Assembly (NCBI RefSeq): GCF_014137975.1
Contig: NZ_JACGWZ010000001.1
Location: 62,001 to 126,000 of the forward strand
Origin: Halosaccharopolyspora lacisalsi
Lineage (GTDB): Bacteria; Actinomycetota; Actinomycetes; Mycobacteriales; Pseudonocardiaceae
Length of the DNA: 64,000 nucleotides
Reading direction: 5' to 3'
Within the stretch, counting starts at the first letter, position 1; each line of letters begins with the position of its first letter. The position numbers and the translations under genes were made by a program. The notes beneath the pieces were generated by a model, which saw only the letters and a list, made by a program, of their open reading frames with translations, was not told where the DNA came from and searched no databases. Shown here one piece after another: positions 1 to 8,743 of the stretch.

Positions 1-1275
1 CGGCTCGGAAGGTTGGGACTCCTCGAGAAGGCTGTGCCGCGATTCGGAACCGAACTCCGTGACCGGCGCCTGCTCGGGCGGGACGGAGTCGGCGGAGTGG
101 GTCTCGATGCCGAGGTCCTCCGGTTCGTCGTCGACTTCGGCGACCTCGTCGACGCGGCCGTCGTCGACCTCGTCGACGTGATGGGCGCCGGACTGGGCGC
201 TCCCGTTCACGGTGGTGTTCTCCGGTTCCGGTGTGAACGGTTCCGCGGTGAACGATTCCTGTCGGGCCATCTCGGGGTGCGGAGGCGCGGGGAGATCGTC
301 CGGGACGCGGGGCGACTGCTCGGCGGTGTTCTCGACCGCTGCTTGCTCGTCACGGTCTTGCTCGCCGTGGTCCTGCTGCTCGAACAACACGTTCGCGGCG
401 GCGTCGCGCGTCCGGTCGTCGACGTCGGTGAGCGTGAAACGCGTGGCGCGAATGTGCTCGACGAGCTCGGGGTCCGGCGGAACACCGTACTGAGCCAGGT
501 AGTAGGCCACCGCGCCCTGCCACAGCCAAACACCGTCGGTGTGCCACGTGGCGGGGACGACGGCCGTCGACTCGGGGTCGAGGAGGTCGTGCTCGTTGTC
601 GCGCGAGGCCAGCACGATCGGAGCGTTCTCCAGGTACTGACGCAGCGCGGCGACGTCCTCCGGAGCGATGGGCGCACGGGTCACGACCAGCGGGCGGCCC
701 TGCTCGTCGGAGTCGTCGAAGAGCCTGGCGGTACGGAACCGCCGGTGGTCGGTCTCCGAATCCGCGGAGGCGGGCTCCGGTGCGGTGAACGACTGCGGTT
801 CGGCTTGCGGGGGCTCGTCCTGGGACGGGGCGGGTTGGGCCGCTCCCTCCAGTTTCTCCCGCATCCAGCCGGGGATGTTCTCGTCGGAGCGCGGGTAGCG
901 ACGCAGTTCGTCCACATAGGCCGCTCGGGGCAACGGTTGTTGCCACTGCGGCTCCGCGTCGAAGTTGATGTCGATGCGGTAGCTCGACGGCCGTTCGACG
1001 GTGTAGAGCGCGCTGATCCAGGTGCCCACGTCCTGGCGGTACATTCCCTCCCGGAGCTGCTCGAAGATCGTGCGGAGTTCCTCGGAGGGTTTCCACGTCT
1101 GGGTGCTGTCGTCCTGTCGGACGGTCTCGCCCAGCAGGTCGTGGTACTCACCGGTGGCTCGGTACTCCACCGTGATCTGTTGCCAGTCCTCGGGAGCCCC
1201 CTGGAGCACCAGGACACCGATCCTGCGGGCTATCTGCTCCTGCTCTTCCGGGCTGATCGCTGTCGGACGCGACAT
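1..1275 (-). CDS. TNT-related toxin-like protein, N-terminal part (runs off the left edge)
   Basis: The reading frame starts at the ATG at 1275 and stays open to the edge of the window, giving at least 425 residues without a stop. The first 110 residues are a compact domain containing LREGMYRQDVGTWISALY, and are followed by the motif YPRSDENIPGWMREKL. A second folded stretch includes the words PIVLASRDNEHDLLD and WLWQGAVAYYLAQYG. The rest is acidic and low-complexity. This layout is what I know from actinobacterial proteins annotated as TNT-related glycohydrolase toxins, whose NAD-glycohydrolase domain sits at the C-terminus. That domain would lie left of the window, so toxicity is inferred. 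Moderate confidence in the family. Confidence 0.6.
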   Translation of the reverse strand, partial: MSRPTAISPEEQEQIARRIGVLVLQGAPEDWQQITVEYRATGEYHDLLGETVRQDDSTQTWKPSEELRTIFEQLREGMYRQDVGTWISALYTVERPSSYRIDINFDAEPQWQQPLPRAAYVDELRRYPRSDENIPGWMREKLEGAAQPAPSQDEPPQAEPQSFTAPEPASADSETDHRRFRTARLFDDSDEQGRPLVVTRAPIAPEDVAALRQYLENAPIVLASRDNEHDLLDPESTAVVPATWHTDGVWLWQGAVAYYLAQYGVPPDPELVEHIRATRFTLTDVDDRTRDAAANVLFEQQDHGEQDRDEQAAVENTAEQSPRVPDDLPAPPHPEMARQESFTAEPFTPEPENTTVNGSAQSGAHHVDEVDDGRVDEVAEVDDEPEDLGIETHSADSVPPEQAPVTEFGSESRHSLLEESQPSEP

Positions 1276-1506
1276 GGGTGTCATCCTCCCCCTCTCGACC
1301 GGGCACACCGACTCCACCCCACGAAAACGTTACTCGATACCCGAGTTCTCGTGTGGTTGCCACGCCGGTCCGTGTCTCCGGGGCAGGGTACGGGAGCTGC
1401 TCGAGCTTTTCGTGGGCTCGTGGTCCTCGGGAGTCTTTCGTCACGGAGGATTGTCACACGTCACAGTGCTGCTCGGCGTTTCGGTCGCGGTGGATACGGT
1501 TCGCGG

Positions 1507-2505
1507 GTGAGTACTCGAACCTCCACGGACGCCCCCGCTGCCGGCACGACTTCCGCTCGGAGGGGAGTCGGAGTGCTGGGCGCCGCGGCGGTGGGGTTCG
1601 TTCTCGCGGTGCAGTCGCAGATCAACGGAATGCTGGGAGCGCGGCTGTCGGACGCTCTCGCGGCGGCGGTGATCTCGTTCGGCGTGGGGTTGAGCCTGCT
1701 GGTGGTGGGCACCGCGCTGGTTCCGCGTGCCCGGCGGGGTTTCCGCAGGCTGGCGAGCACGTTGCGCTCGGGGTCCGGACTGCGGCCCTGGCACTGCCTC
1801 GGCGGAGTGTGTGGCGGGTTTCTCGTGTTCACCCAGGGAATCGTCGTCGGCGTGCTCGGGGTCGCGCTGTTCACGGTGGCGGTCGTCGCCGGGCAGGTGA
1901 CCAGTGGGCTGGTCGTCGACCGGTTCGGGATCGGACCGGGAGGTGCTCGGCGCGTGACCCCCACGCGGATGCTCGGTGCCGTGCTGGCCGTCGTGGCGGT
2001 GGTGATCGCGGTGTCGGCGCAGCTCGACGGTTCACGGGCGAACTGGCTGGTGGTGCTGCCGGTACTGGCCGGTGCCGGCGTTTCCTGGCAGCAGGCGGTC
2101 AACGGCAGGGTCCGGCAGACGGCGGACTCCGCGGTGTCGGCGTCGACGCTCAACTTCGCCACCGGCACGTGCTCGCTGGCGGTGGCGCTGCTCGTCGGGT
2201 TCGCGGTGCGCGGGCTGCCGGAACCCCTGCCCGCGCAACCGTGGCTGTACCTCGGTGGTGTGCTGGGCATTTTCGTCATCGGTGGCACGGTCGTACTCGT
2301 GCGCTACACCGGGGTGCTGCTGCTGAGCATGGGCATGGTGGCCGGGCAGCTCATCGGTGCGCTGATCCTGGACCTGGTCGTTCCGACCCCGGGTACGCGG
2401 GTGGATGTCTCCACGGTGGTGGGGATCGGACTGACGTTGGTGGCCGCCGCGATCGCCGCATGGCCGACCGGGCAGGGCGCTCGTGCGCGCGATCTGCCAG
2501 GATGA
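1507..2505 (+). CDS. DMT-superfamily transporter, YdcZ/DUF606 type
   Basis: An integral membrane protein of 332 residues built as two similar halves of about five transmembrane helices each. The first half has the word QSQINGMLGARL, a hallmark of the YdcZ (DUF606) branch of the drug/metabolite transporters, and the second half repeats it as WQQAVNGRVRQT. The substrate cannot be read from the sequence. The GTG at 1507 is chosen because the hydrophobic segment begins about 20 residues later, and the open frame upstream lies over the gene on the other strand. folD starts 6 bases after the stop, so the two may be cotranscribed. Confidence 0.85.
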   Translation: MSTRTSTDAPAAGTTSARRGVGVLGAAAVGFVLAVQSQINGMLGARLSDALAAAVISFGVGLSLLVVGTALVPRARRGFRRLASTLRSGSGLRPWHCLGGVCGGFLVFTQGIVVGVLGVALFTVAVVAGQVTSGLVVDRFGIGPGGARRVTPTRMLGAVLAVVAVVIAVSAQLDGSRANWLVVLPVLAGAGVSWQQAVNGRVRQTADSAVSASTLNFATGTCSLAVALLVGFAVRGLPEPLPAQPWLYLGGVLGIFVIGGTVVLVRYTGVLLLSMGMVAGQLIGALILDLVVPTPGTRVDVSTVVGIGLTLVAAAIAAWPTGQGARARDLPG

Positions 2506-2511
2506 CCGATT

Positions 2512-3363
2512 GTGAGCGCGACGATTCTCGATGGTAAGGCCACCAAGGACGCGATCTACGACGAGTTGCGGCCACGGGTGGCCCGGCTCGCCGAGCAGGG
2601 CCACACGCCGGGCCTGGGGACCGTCCTGGTCGGCGACGATCCGGCCTCGCACTCCTACGTCCGGGGCAAGCACAACGACTGCGCGAAGGCCGGGATCACC
2701 TCGATCCGCAGGGATCTGCCCGCCGACGTCGGTCAGGCCGAGCTGGAAGCCGTCATCGACGAGCTCAACGCCGATCCCGCCTGCGACGGCTACATCGTGC
2801 AGCTTCCGATTCCCGAGCAGCTGGACACCGGTGCCGTGCTGGGAAGGGTGGACCCGAGCAAGGACGCCGACGGGTTGAACCCGGTCAGCCTCGGCCGCCT
2901 CGTCCTGGGGGAGCCCGCTCCGCTGCCGTGCACTCCGCGCGGCATCGTGGAGCTGCTGCGTCGCTACGGCGTCGAGCTCAACGGAGCCAAGGTCGCCGTG
3001 GTCGGCCGCGGTATCACCGTCGGTCGCCCGCTCGGCCTGTTGCTGACCCGGCGCAGCGAGAACGCCACGGTGACGCTGTGCCACACCGGGACCAAGGACC
3101 TGCCCGACGAGGTGAGTCGCGCCGACGTCGTGGTGGCCGCGGCGGGCAAGCCCGGTCTGATCACGCCGGAGATGATCAAGCCCGGTGCCGCCGTGCTGGA
3201 CGTCGGTGTGACCCGCACGGACTCGGGCCCCTCGGGGGACGTGCACCCCGACGTCGCCGAGGTCGCCGGCCTGCTCTCGCCGAATCCGGGCGGTGTCGGC
3301 CCGATGACCCGGGCGATGCTGTTGACCAACGTCGTCGAGGCCGCCGAGCGCCGCTTCACCTGA
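2512..3363 (+). CDS. folD: Bifunctional methylenetetrahydrofolate dehydrogenase/cyclohydrolase
   Basis: Cytosolic enzyme of one-carbon metabolism that interconverts 5,10-methylene-, methenyl- and 10-formyl-tetrahydrofolate with NADP. The 283-residue length is normal. The folate site has the YVRGKHNDC word with the conserved lysine, followed by [10 protein letters not shown]. The Rossmann part has [16 protein letters not shown], where actinobacteria often have R-P in place of K-P. The C-terminus shows the conserved [14 protein letters not shown]. The start is a GTG 6 bases after the previous stop. A DUF3017 membrane gene follows, an arrangement common in actinobacteria. Confidence 0.97.
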   Translation: MSATILDGKATKDAIYDELRPRVARLAEQGHTPGLGTVLVGDDPASHSYVRGKHNDCAKAGITSIRRDLPADVGQAELEAVIDELNADPACDGYIVQLPIPEQLDTGAVLGRVDPSKDADGLNPVSLGRLVLGEPAPLPCTPRGIVELLRRYGVELNGAKVAVVGRGITVGRPLGLLLTRRSENATVTLCHTGTKDLPDEVSRADVVVAAAGKPGLITPEMIKPGAAVLDVGVTRTDSGPSGDVHPDVAEVAGLLSPNPGGVGPMTRAMLLTNVVEAAERRFT

Positions 3364-3434
3364 CCGGAGGTGGCGGCGGTTTCGCCCGGAACCGCCGCAC
3401 CCACGCCGAGGCACGAGTGCGAAGGGGTTGGGCG

Positions 3435-3731
3435 ATGACGGACCGTTTCGGGGGCGGGTCGAGGCTCTCGGTGTATCTGGCCTTCGGCCTGGTCGGCCTG
3501 GTCGTGCTGATCGGCTTCCTGCGCGTGGCCACGCAGCACTGGCGGGACGGATCGACCTTGCTGGGCTGTGCGCTGCTGCTCGCGGCCGGGCTGCGCGCGA
3601 CCCTGTCCACCAAGCAGGCGGGACTGCTGGCCATCCGCAGCCGCGTCGTGGACATCGTGCTCTACGGCGTGCTGGGACTGCTGATCGTGGCCGTGGCGCT
3701 GACGATCAAGGGCGGTCCGCTGGACATGTAG
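3435..3731 (+). CDS. DUF3017 small membrane protein
   Basis: A 98-residue protein with three predicted transmembrane helices (about residues 12-30, 38-56 and 70-92) and an internal basic stretch. It matches the DUF3017 family, which is regularly encoded directly after folD in actinobacteria. The role is unknown. The ATG at 3435 is used because the upstream reading frame is arginine-rich and has no membrane character. A GGCGGCGGTT/AACCGCCGCA type inverted repeat lies between folD and this gene, so they may be only partly coupled. Confidence 0.8.
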   Translation: MTDRFGGGSRLSVYLAFGLVGLVVLIGFLRVATQHWRDGSTLLGCALLLAAGLRATLSTKQAGLLAIRSRVVDIVLYGVLGLLIVAVALTIKGGPLDM

Positions 3732-3958
3732 GGCCGCGGCGGTGTCCGAGGTGAGCCGCGCGAACACGTGCGGTTGCTGCTTCGCCGCCCGCCTGCCCGC
3801 TGAGGCGACTCGGTTACGCTCCGGCCGCGCTGCTCCGGATGCGCTCGACACGCCGGATCTCCCACCTCGAACCGTGACCGCGCGAGGAAGTCACTCCTCT
3901 CCGCCTCGGCGCGTTCCCCGAAGAGAAGCACTGCCAGGGGTTGCGCACGATGCTACCG

Positions 3959-3976
3959 TTTGGGCAATCGCCCAAA
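3959..3976. promoter_or_regulatory. Probable TetR operator (TTTGGGC-N4-GCCCAAA)
   Basis: A perfect inverted repeat with 7-base arms and a 4-base spacer, 51 bases before the start of the tetR gene at 4028. It is the only strong dyad in the leader. The position suits autoregulation of the tetR and monooxygenase operon by its own regulator. That binding is inferred. Confidence 0.55.
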
Positions 3977-4027
3977 TCGATTGACCAGGTCGAATGTACA
4001 GGGCGAGTGACCTGAAAGAGGTGGCCG

Positions 4028-4612
4028 ATGGTGACGGCGTCGGAGCGAGGACGGGAAGTACGGCGCAAGCTGTTGAACGCGGCACTCGAACTCGTGCCGG
4101 AACTGGGTTGGAACGCGGTCAGCACGCGCGCCCTGGCCGAGCGCGCGGGTGTGGCACCCGGTCTGGTCCACTACCACTTCTCGTCCTTGCAAGCGGTGCT
4201 GCGCGAGGCCGCCGTGGGTGAGATGCGCCGGACCCTCGGGGCCGCGATCCCCGAGTTCGAGCGTGCGGGGACCCCGGCCGACGGGATCGGGATGATGCTC
4301 GAATCACTCGACGCCTACAGCGGGGACGATCCCGCTTCGCTGATGTTCACCGAGGCCTACCTCGTCTCGGCCCGGGACGAGGAACTGCGCGGTGAGCTCG
4401 CCGGACTGCTCGCCGAGTTCCGCGACGGCCTGGCCCGGTGGCTCGGGGAGCACGGGCAGGGGAGTCCGGTCGAGACCGCGTCCGTGCTGGCCGCGGCCGT
4501 CGACGGGGTGCTGCTGCACCGGCCGCTGAACCCGGCGCTGACCTCGTCAGCCGTCGCCCCGGTCCTGCGCAGGATCCTCGGTCCGGACATCGAAGGAGAG
4601 GAGCACCGATGA
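4028..4612 (+). CDS. TetR-family regulator of the adjacent monooxygenase
   Basis: A 194-residue regulator. Residues 8-55 form the N-terminal HTH, with STRALAERAGVAPGLVHYHF as helices 2-3 and the recognition helix. The C-terminal ligand domain is helical. An AGAGG ribosome site precedes the ATG. The stop codon overlaps the ATG of the flavin monooxygenase (ATGA at 4609), so the two are translationally coupled. It probably represses this operon through the inverted repeat at 3959 and is released by the substrate of the monooxygenase. The ligand is unknown. Confidence 0.88.
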   Translation: MVTASERGREVRRKLLNAALELVPELGWNAVSTRALAERAGVAPGLVHYHFSSLQAVLREAAVGEMRRTLGAAIPEFERAGTPADGIGMMLESLDAYSGDDPASLMFTEAYLVSARDEELRGELAGLLAEFRDGLARWLGEHGQGSPVETASVLAAAVDGVLLHRPLNPALTSSAVAPVLRRILGPDIEGEEHR

Positions 4613-5802
4613 AGGCCGTGATCTGCGGTGCCGGTATCGCGGGGCTGGCCCTCGCCCAGCGTCTGAGGACCCTGGACTGGGACGTCGTCGTCGTCGAGAA
4701 GGCTCCCGGCCCGCGCCCCCAGGGATACATGATCGACTTTTTCGGGCCCGGCTACGACGCCGCCGAACGGATGGGAGTGCTGCCCCGCGTCGCCGAGCTC
4801 GGCTACCGGGTCGACGGCCTGAGCTACCTGGACGACTCCGGTCGCAGGCGGGCGGGGATGGACTACGCCAGCCTCCAGCGGGCCGTCGACGGCCGACTGC
4901 TGAGCATCATGCGTCCCGACCTGGAACGGGCACTGCGCGAACAGGTCGACGACGATGTCGACCTGCGCTTCGGCAGCACCATCGCGCGGATCGACGACGA
5001 CACCGACGGCGTTCGTGTCGCCCTCGACGACGGGACGGTCATCGACGCCGATGTGCTGGTCGGCGCCGACGGCATCCACTCGACCGTGCGCGAGCGGGTC
5101 TTCGGCCCCGAGCAGCGGTACTTCCGCTACCTCGGTTTCCACACCGCCGCCTACACCTTCGACGATCCCGAGGTGTACGAGTCGCTGGGCAATCGCTTCT
5201 GCCTGACCGACACCGTGGATCGGCAGCTGGGCTTCTACGGCCTGCGCGACGGCAGGGTGGCGGTCTTCGCGGTACACCGCAGCTCCGATCCCACGCTGCC
5301 GGACGACGCGCGGGAAGCCGTGCGCGCGGAGCATTCGACACTGGGGTGGATGGCTCCTCGTGCGCTGGCGGCCTGTCCGGAGTCGTCCGAGATCTACTAC
5401 GACCAGGTCGCCCAGGTCGAGGTTCCGCGGTGGAGCCGTGGGCGGGTGGTCCTGCTCGGGGACGCCTGCCAGGCGGTCTCGCTGCTGGCCGGGCAGGGGG
5501 CCTCGCTCGCGATCGCGGGTGCCTACGTGCTCGGCGAGCAACTGGCCACGGCGGATTCCGTCGAGGACGCGCTCACCGAGTACCAGCGGCTGTGGCAGCC
5601 GGTGGCCACCGAGAAACAGCGGGTCGGGCGCAACGGGGCCAAGTGGTTCCTGCCGCCTTCGACCGCGCGGTTGTGGGCACGCCGGATCGCGTTCAAGCTC
5701 GCCGGTCTACCCGGCCTGGACAAGTACTTCGCCACCGCACTGGTCGGGGAGACGCCCGTGCCCGCGGAGGAACTCGACGGTCGCCGCGCGGCGCCCCGGT
5801 AG
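4609..5802 (+). CDS. FAD-dependent monooxygenase (PHBH/TetX-like group A)
   Basis: A 397-residue flavoprotein. Residues 1-30 hold the Rossmann dinucleotide motif GAGIAGLALAQRL with an acidic residue ending strand 2. About residues 145-150 hold the DG motif (VLVGADGIHS), and about residue 283 begins the second FAD motif VLLGDACQAVS. Enzymes of this class use NAD(P)H and oxygen to hydroxylate small aromatic or polyketide-like molecules, and some inactivate antibiotics. The word QGYMIDFFGPGYDAAERMG near residue 40 is typical of this branch. It overlaps the tetR gene by 4 bases. The substrate is unknown; a detoxification role is inferred from the regulator. Confidence 0.87.
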   Translation: MKAVICGAGIAGLALAQRLRTLDWDVVVVEKAPGPRPQGYMIDFFGPGYDAAERMGVLPRVAELGYRVDGLSYLDDSGRRRAGMDYASLQRAVDGRLLSIMRPDLERALREQVDDDVDLRFGSTIARIDDDTDGVRVALDDGTVIDADVLVGADGIHSTVRERVFGPEQRYFRYLGFHTAAYTFDDPEVYESLGNRFCLTDTVDRQLGFYGLRDGRVAVFAVHRSSDPTLPDDAREAVRAEHSTLGWMAPRALAACPESSEIYYDQVAQVEVPRWSRGRVVLLGDACQAVSLLAGQGASLAIAGAYVLGEQLATADSVEDALTEYQRLWQPVATEKQRVGRNGAKWFLPPSTARLWARRIAFKLAGLPGLDKYFATALVGETPVPAEELDGRRAAPR

Positions 5803-5844
5803 GCGATCCGTGGGCCCTCTCACCGGCCCGTGCCGGGGGCGTGA

Positions 5845-5885
5845 CGATTTTCCCTAAAGTTGTGCCACAACTTTAGGGAAAATCG
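5845..5885. terminator. 41-base palindrome between convergent genes
   Basis: Two perfect 20-base arms (5845-5864 and 5866-5885) around a single central base. The arms are AT-rich, unlike the surroundings, with A and T runs at the outer edges that would serve as U-tracts on either strand. The site sits between convergent genes ending at 5802 and 5930, so a bidirectional terminator is most likely. A 1-base loop is too tight for a full hairpin, so a protein site cannot be excluded. Confidence 0.7.
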
Positions 5886-5929
5886 CACCACCTACGGCAG
5901 GACGGACGCTCGCCGATCCGCGCACCCTC

Positions 5930-6784
5930 TCACTCCCACCAGAAGGACCAGGTGCGGCGGCCCCGGATCTCGCGTGCGTGGGCGGCGAGGCTGCCGGACT
6001 CCTGCATCACTCGATCCGGGCTGAAGGTCCAGTGCTCGGCGGCGACGGCGACGGCGTGCTCCTCCCGCTGCGGGGGCGCGGCGACGCTGAGATCCAGCCG
6101 GTCCGGGCCGAGTCGCAGCACACGGACGCCGAAGCGCTCCTCCCAGCTGCGCAGCATGGCCGAGAGACCGGCGTTGCGGGAGACGTGGTTGGAGGCGCCG
6201 GACCAACCGAGCACCGTGAGGACGTCGGCTCCCCGGGCCACGGGGACCATCGCCAGCCGGGTCTCGTGGTCCAGCAGGCGCGGTGCCTGCTGGTTGGCCA
6301 GGATGTCCGGATCGGCCAACGGGGCCCCGGCCGGGGCCGGGCCGGGACAGCGGTGGTCGAACGGATGCAGGCCGTCGGGGTCGTAGGAGGGGCCGAGGTC
6401 CGAGTCGGCCTGACACAGCCCCTCCCAGATCCTGGCCATCACCTGCTCGGCCCGCCACCTGTCGACGTGCTCGCGCGGTTCCGGGGCGATGACGCCGACC
6501 GTGCAACGCTCCCCGTAGACCTCGGTGTCGTCGCACAACAACAGCGGCCACAGCCCGCTGCGCCGGTGGTCGGCGCGCAGCGAGGCCAACAACTGCGCGG
6601 AGGGCGGCTCGTCACTGAGCCAGCACAGCCGTGCCGAGTCGGCCGTCCAACCCGCACGCGTGGACTGCTCGGAAAGAATCTCACCCGGAGGCAGCGTCAC
6701 CGTGGCGTGGTCCGTCTCGGTGACACCGCCGAGCAGGCTGGACAGGTCGGTGGCGACCCTCGTGGGTTGGTCGCTTCGCACCAC
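5930..6784 (-). CDS. DUF4253 domain protein
   Basis: A 284-residue soluble protein. The last third contains the DUF4253 signature: GWSGASNH, then LSAMLRSWEERFGVRVLRLG, LSVAAPP and a closing WSFWWE. The N-terminal half is specific to the actinobacterial form. The function is unknown; the family often occurs near secretion or immunity genes, but nothing here supports a specific role. The start is a GTG preceded by GGAGG. It converges on the flavin monooxygenase. Confidence 0.8.
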   Translation of the reverse strand: MVRSDQPTRVATDLSSLLGGVTETDHATVTLPPGEILSEQSTRAGWTADSARLCWLSDEPPSAQLLASLRADHRRSGLWPLLLCDDTEVYGERCTVGVIAPEPREHVDRWRAEQVMARIWEGLCQADSDLGPSYDPDGLHPFDHRCPGPAPAGAPLADPDILANQQAPRLLDHETRLAMVPVARGADVLTVLGWSGASNHVSRNAGLSAMLRSWEERFGVRVLRLGPDRLDLSVAAPPQREEHAVAVAAEHWTFSPDRVMQESGSLAAHAREIRGRRTWSFWWE

Positions 6785-6902
6785 GTCACCGCCTCCTTCG
6801 CGAATGCCCGGCAGGCGGCGAGGAGATCGCCGCGCCGCCGTACACCTTAGGCAGCGTGCCGTGGTGCGGCCCCAGCGGCCCCGTCTCAGTCGGTGACGCG
6901 GG

Positions 6903-7094
6903 TCACCGCTGCTGGGGAAGTTCCACCTCGCTGTCCGGGCCGGGGAAGACCAGGCGTTCGTGCCCGTCGTGGAAACGGACGAGGTAGGGCGGTGCCCCGT
7001 CCTGGCCGCGCACCTCCAGGATCACCCCGGTGCGGTCGGATTCCTCGACGGTGCGACTGTGCATGTGCAGCTGATCTCCGATGGTGGCCTTCAT
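6903..7094 (-). CDS. DUF1918 small protein
   Basis: A 63-residue protein beginning MKATIGDQLHMHSRTV. It has the SH3-like DUF1918 pattern (GDQL, GVILEV, PYLVRFHDGHERLVFPGPD). The ATG at 7094 is preferred because GGAGG lies 8 bases upstream; a GTG three codons earlier would overlap that ribosome site. The family is widespread in actinobacteria and has no established function. Confidence 0.82.
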   Translation of the reverse strand: MKATIGDQLHMHSRTVEESDRTGVILEVRGQDGAPPYLVRFHDGHERLVFPGPDSEVELPQQR

Positions 7095-7201
7095 GCCCCT
7101 CACCTCCGATTCCGCGTACGTGGAGGGCTCGTCACCAGCCTAGGTGACCCGCATCACCTTGCACAGCGGTCGAGGTGCGAGGTCGTGCTCTGCGAGAGCT
7201 C

Positions 7202-7630
7202 TCAGCCGGTGATGCGGCCGCAGACGGAGGCGATCTTGGCTGCCTTGTCCAGCTTGGTCTGTGTCCACTCGGCGCTGTTCTGCGGCGTGATCTCGCCGGA
7301 GGCGACCCGGGAGACGGAATCCTGCAGCCCCCTCAGGTGCTGCTTGAGGGCCTGGTCGGCGGTCCGCTCGGCCACTCGTCCGATCTCCTCGGCCTTGGCC
7401 GCCGCGTCGGCCCTGGCCTGGGCCGGGTCCTGCCAGTTCGGCATGAATTTCGCCAGCTGCAGTGCCTTGCCGCAGGCCTGCGCCGCCTGGAGGCCCTGCT
7501 GTGCCTGTCGTACGCCCTGCTGAGCATCTTGGACGCCCTGCTGGGCCTCCTGCGCCACGCCGCACGCGGGGAGGCCGGCCAGCAGGGGCAGGGCCAGGGA
7601 TGTTGCCACGATTCGCTTGTGGAGTCGCAT
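7202..7630 (-). CDS. Putative lipoprotein with glutamine-rich repeats
   Basis: A 142-residue protein with a lipoprotein-type signal peptide: positively charged start, hydrophobic stretch and a lipobox-like LPAC near residue 22. After the cysteine come degenerate repeats of the type EAQQGVQDAQQGVRQAQQ, likely helical, and then a charged helical domain with two further cysteines. GGAGGAACG precedes the ATG at 7630; the longer frame upstream is arginine-rich and not convincing. Probably membrane-anchored and facing outward. The function is not recognised. Confidence 0.7.
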   Translation of the reverse strand: MRLHKRIVATSLALPLLAGLPACGVAQEAQQGVQDAQQGVRQAQQGLQAAQACGKALQLAKFMPNWQDPAQARADAAAKAEEIGRVAERTADQALKQHLRGLQDSVSRVASGEITPQNSAEWTQTKLDKAAKIASVCGRITG

Positions 7631-7734
7631 CGTTCCTCCGGTTTTACGGCCGGCACCACGGCGACGCCGGACATGATCAGAATAACGCTTCACGTCCTGA
7701 CCGCGGGCGTTTCGTGAGATTTCACGGACCGGAA

Positions 7735-8565
7735 TCAGCGCAGGTCGATCCAGGCCATGACCTCGGGCGGCAGACCCGCCCGGTCCAGCCACGGTACGGC
7801 GCCGACGCGGTAGAGCACCACGGCCGAGAGCACGACCGCGATCACCGTCAGGGTCGGCCCGAGCAGCACCAGCTCCACCCTGCCGCCGGTCTTCATGCGC
7901 AGTGCCTTCGGTGGCGCGACCGGAAACCACGTCTTACCGCCCAGTGGTATCGGCCACAGCATCGGACACCCCTGCTCGGTGATGGCGTCGCCGACGAAGT
8001 GCATCACGCAGCCGGTCATCACGGCCACTCCGAAGGCCGCGGCCTGGTGCGGCTGGTCGCCCGCCCACGCCCAGCACACGATCGTGAGCACGAGCGAGAC
8101 CGCCGCGATCAGCAGCGCGTCGCTGCGCGGGCTCCAGTTGTGCATCAGGCCCCGCACGGTCAGCCCGGCGAAGACGAACATCAGCACGCCGAGCGCGGCA
8201 CCGTCGCTGCTCTGCACGACGGCCGTGGTGGTCACGCCCGCGAGCAGGGCGAACACGACGGTGTGAGTGAACCCCCGGTGCGTGCCCTCGCGGTCGCTGT
8301 CGTGCTTGGTGCGGGTCAGCCGGTACATGAAGCCGCTGAGGCCGCTCATCGCCGCCGAGACCCCGCGCGACATCCCGCCGAAGGTGCGGGCCACGGTGGA
8401 TTTCGGGTGATCGATGTCGGGCAACAGCGCCGCGCCGGTGGCCAGCGTCGCCCCCACCACCCACGTCTTGGCCGACAGCTGCCCGATGGTGTGACTGCCG
8501 GCCAGGGCGGTCACCGCCGCCCAACCGACGAGCCCGCTCATGGCGTGCGTCGGTCCCGTCGCCAT
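7735..8565 (-). CDS. Membrane-bound metal-dependent hydrolase, YdjM/DUF457 family
   Basis: A 276-residue protein with several transmembrane helices. It carries the family metal-site words GPTHAMSG at residues 4-11, LLPDIDHPKS near residue 47, and THRGFTHT near residue 95, with a later MHFVGDAIT. These histidines and aspartates are the known family pattern (relatives include E. coli YdjM, an inner-membrane putative hydrolase). The substrate is unknown. A GAGGGGGC ribosome site precedes the ATG. Confidence 0.85.
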   Translation of the reverse strand: MATGPTHAMSGLVGWAAVTALAGSHTIGQLSAKTWVVGATLATGAALLPDIDHPKSTVARTFGGMSRGVSAAMSGLSGFMYRLTRTKHDSDREGTHRGFTHTVVFALLAGVTTTAVVQSSDGAALGVLMFVFAGLTVRGLMHNWSPRSDALLIAAVSLVLTIVCWAWAGDQPHQAAAFGVAVMTGCVMHFVGDAITEQGCPMLWPIPLGGKTWFPVAPPKALRMKTGGRVELVLLGPTLTVIAVVLSAVVLYRVGAVPWLDRAGLPPEVMAWIDLR

Positions 8566-8743
8566 CGCCTGCCCCCTCGAAAGATCACCGGTGCGCCGCC
8601 GAGCTTACGTGGCGGCCCGTCGGGTGGTGTGACGCGTTTGTGTCCGCGGGTGGGTGACGAAACCAGTGGGGGGCGGCACAATCGAATCAGCTAGCAGTAC
8701 GCTTGTACCGCTTGCATTCTCGCGAGAGGAGCACCCCGCCACA

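Noticed and set aside
3742-3984. An 80-codon frame with a cysteine-rich start between DUF3017 and tetR
   Set aside because: It has no ribosome site, no conserved pattern, and runs through the operator dyad at 3959.
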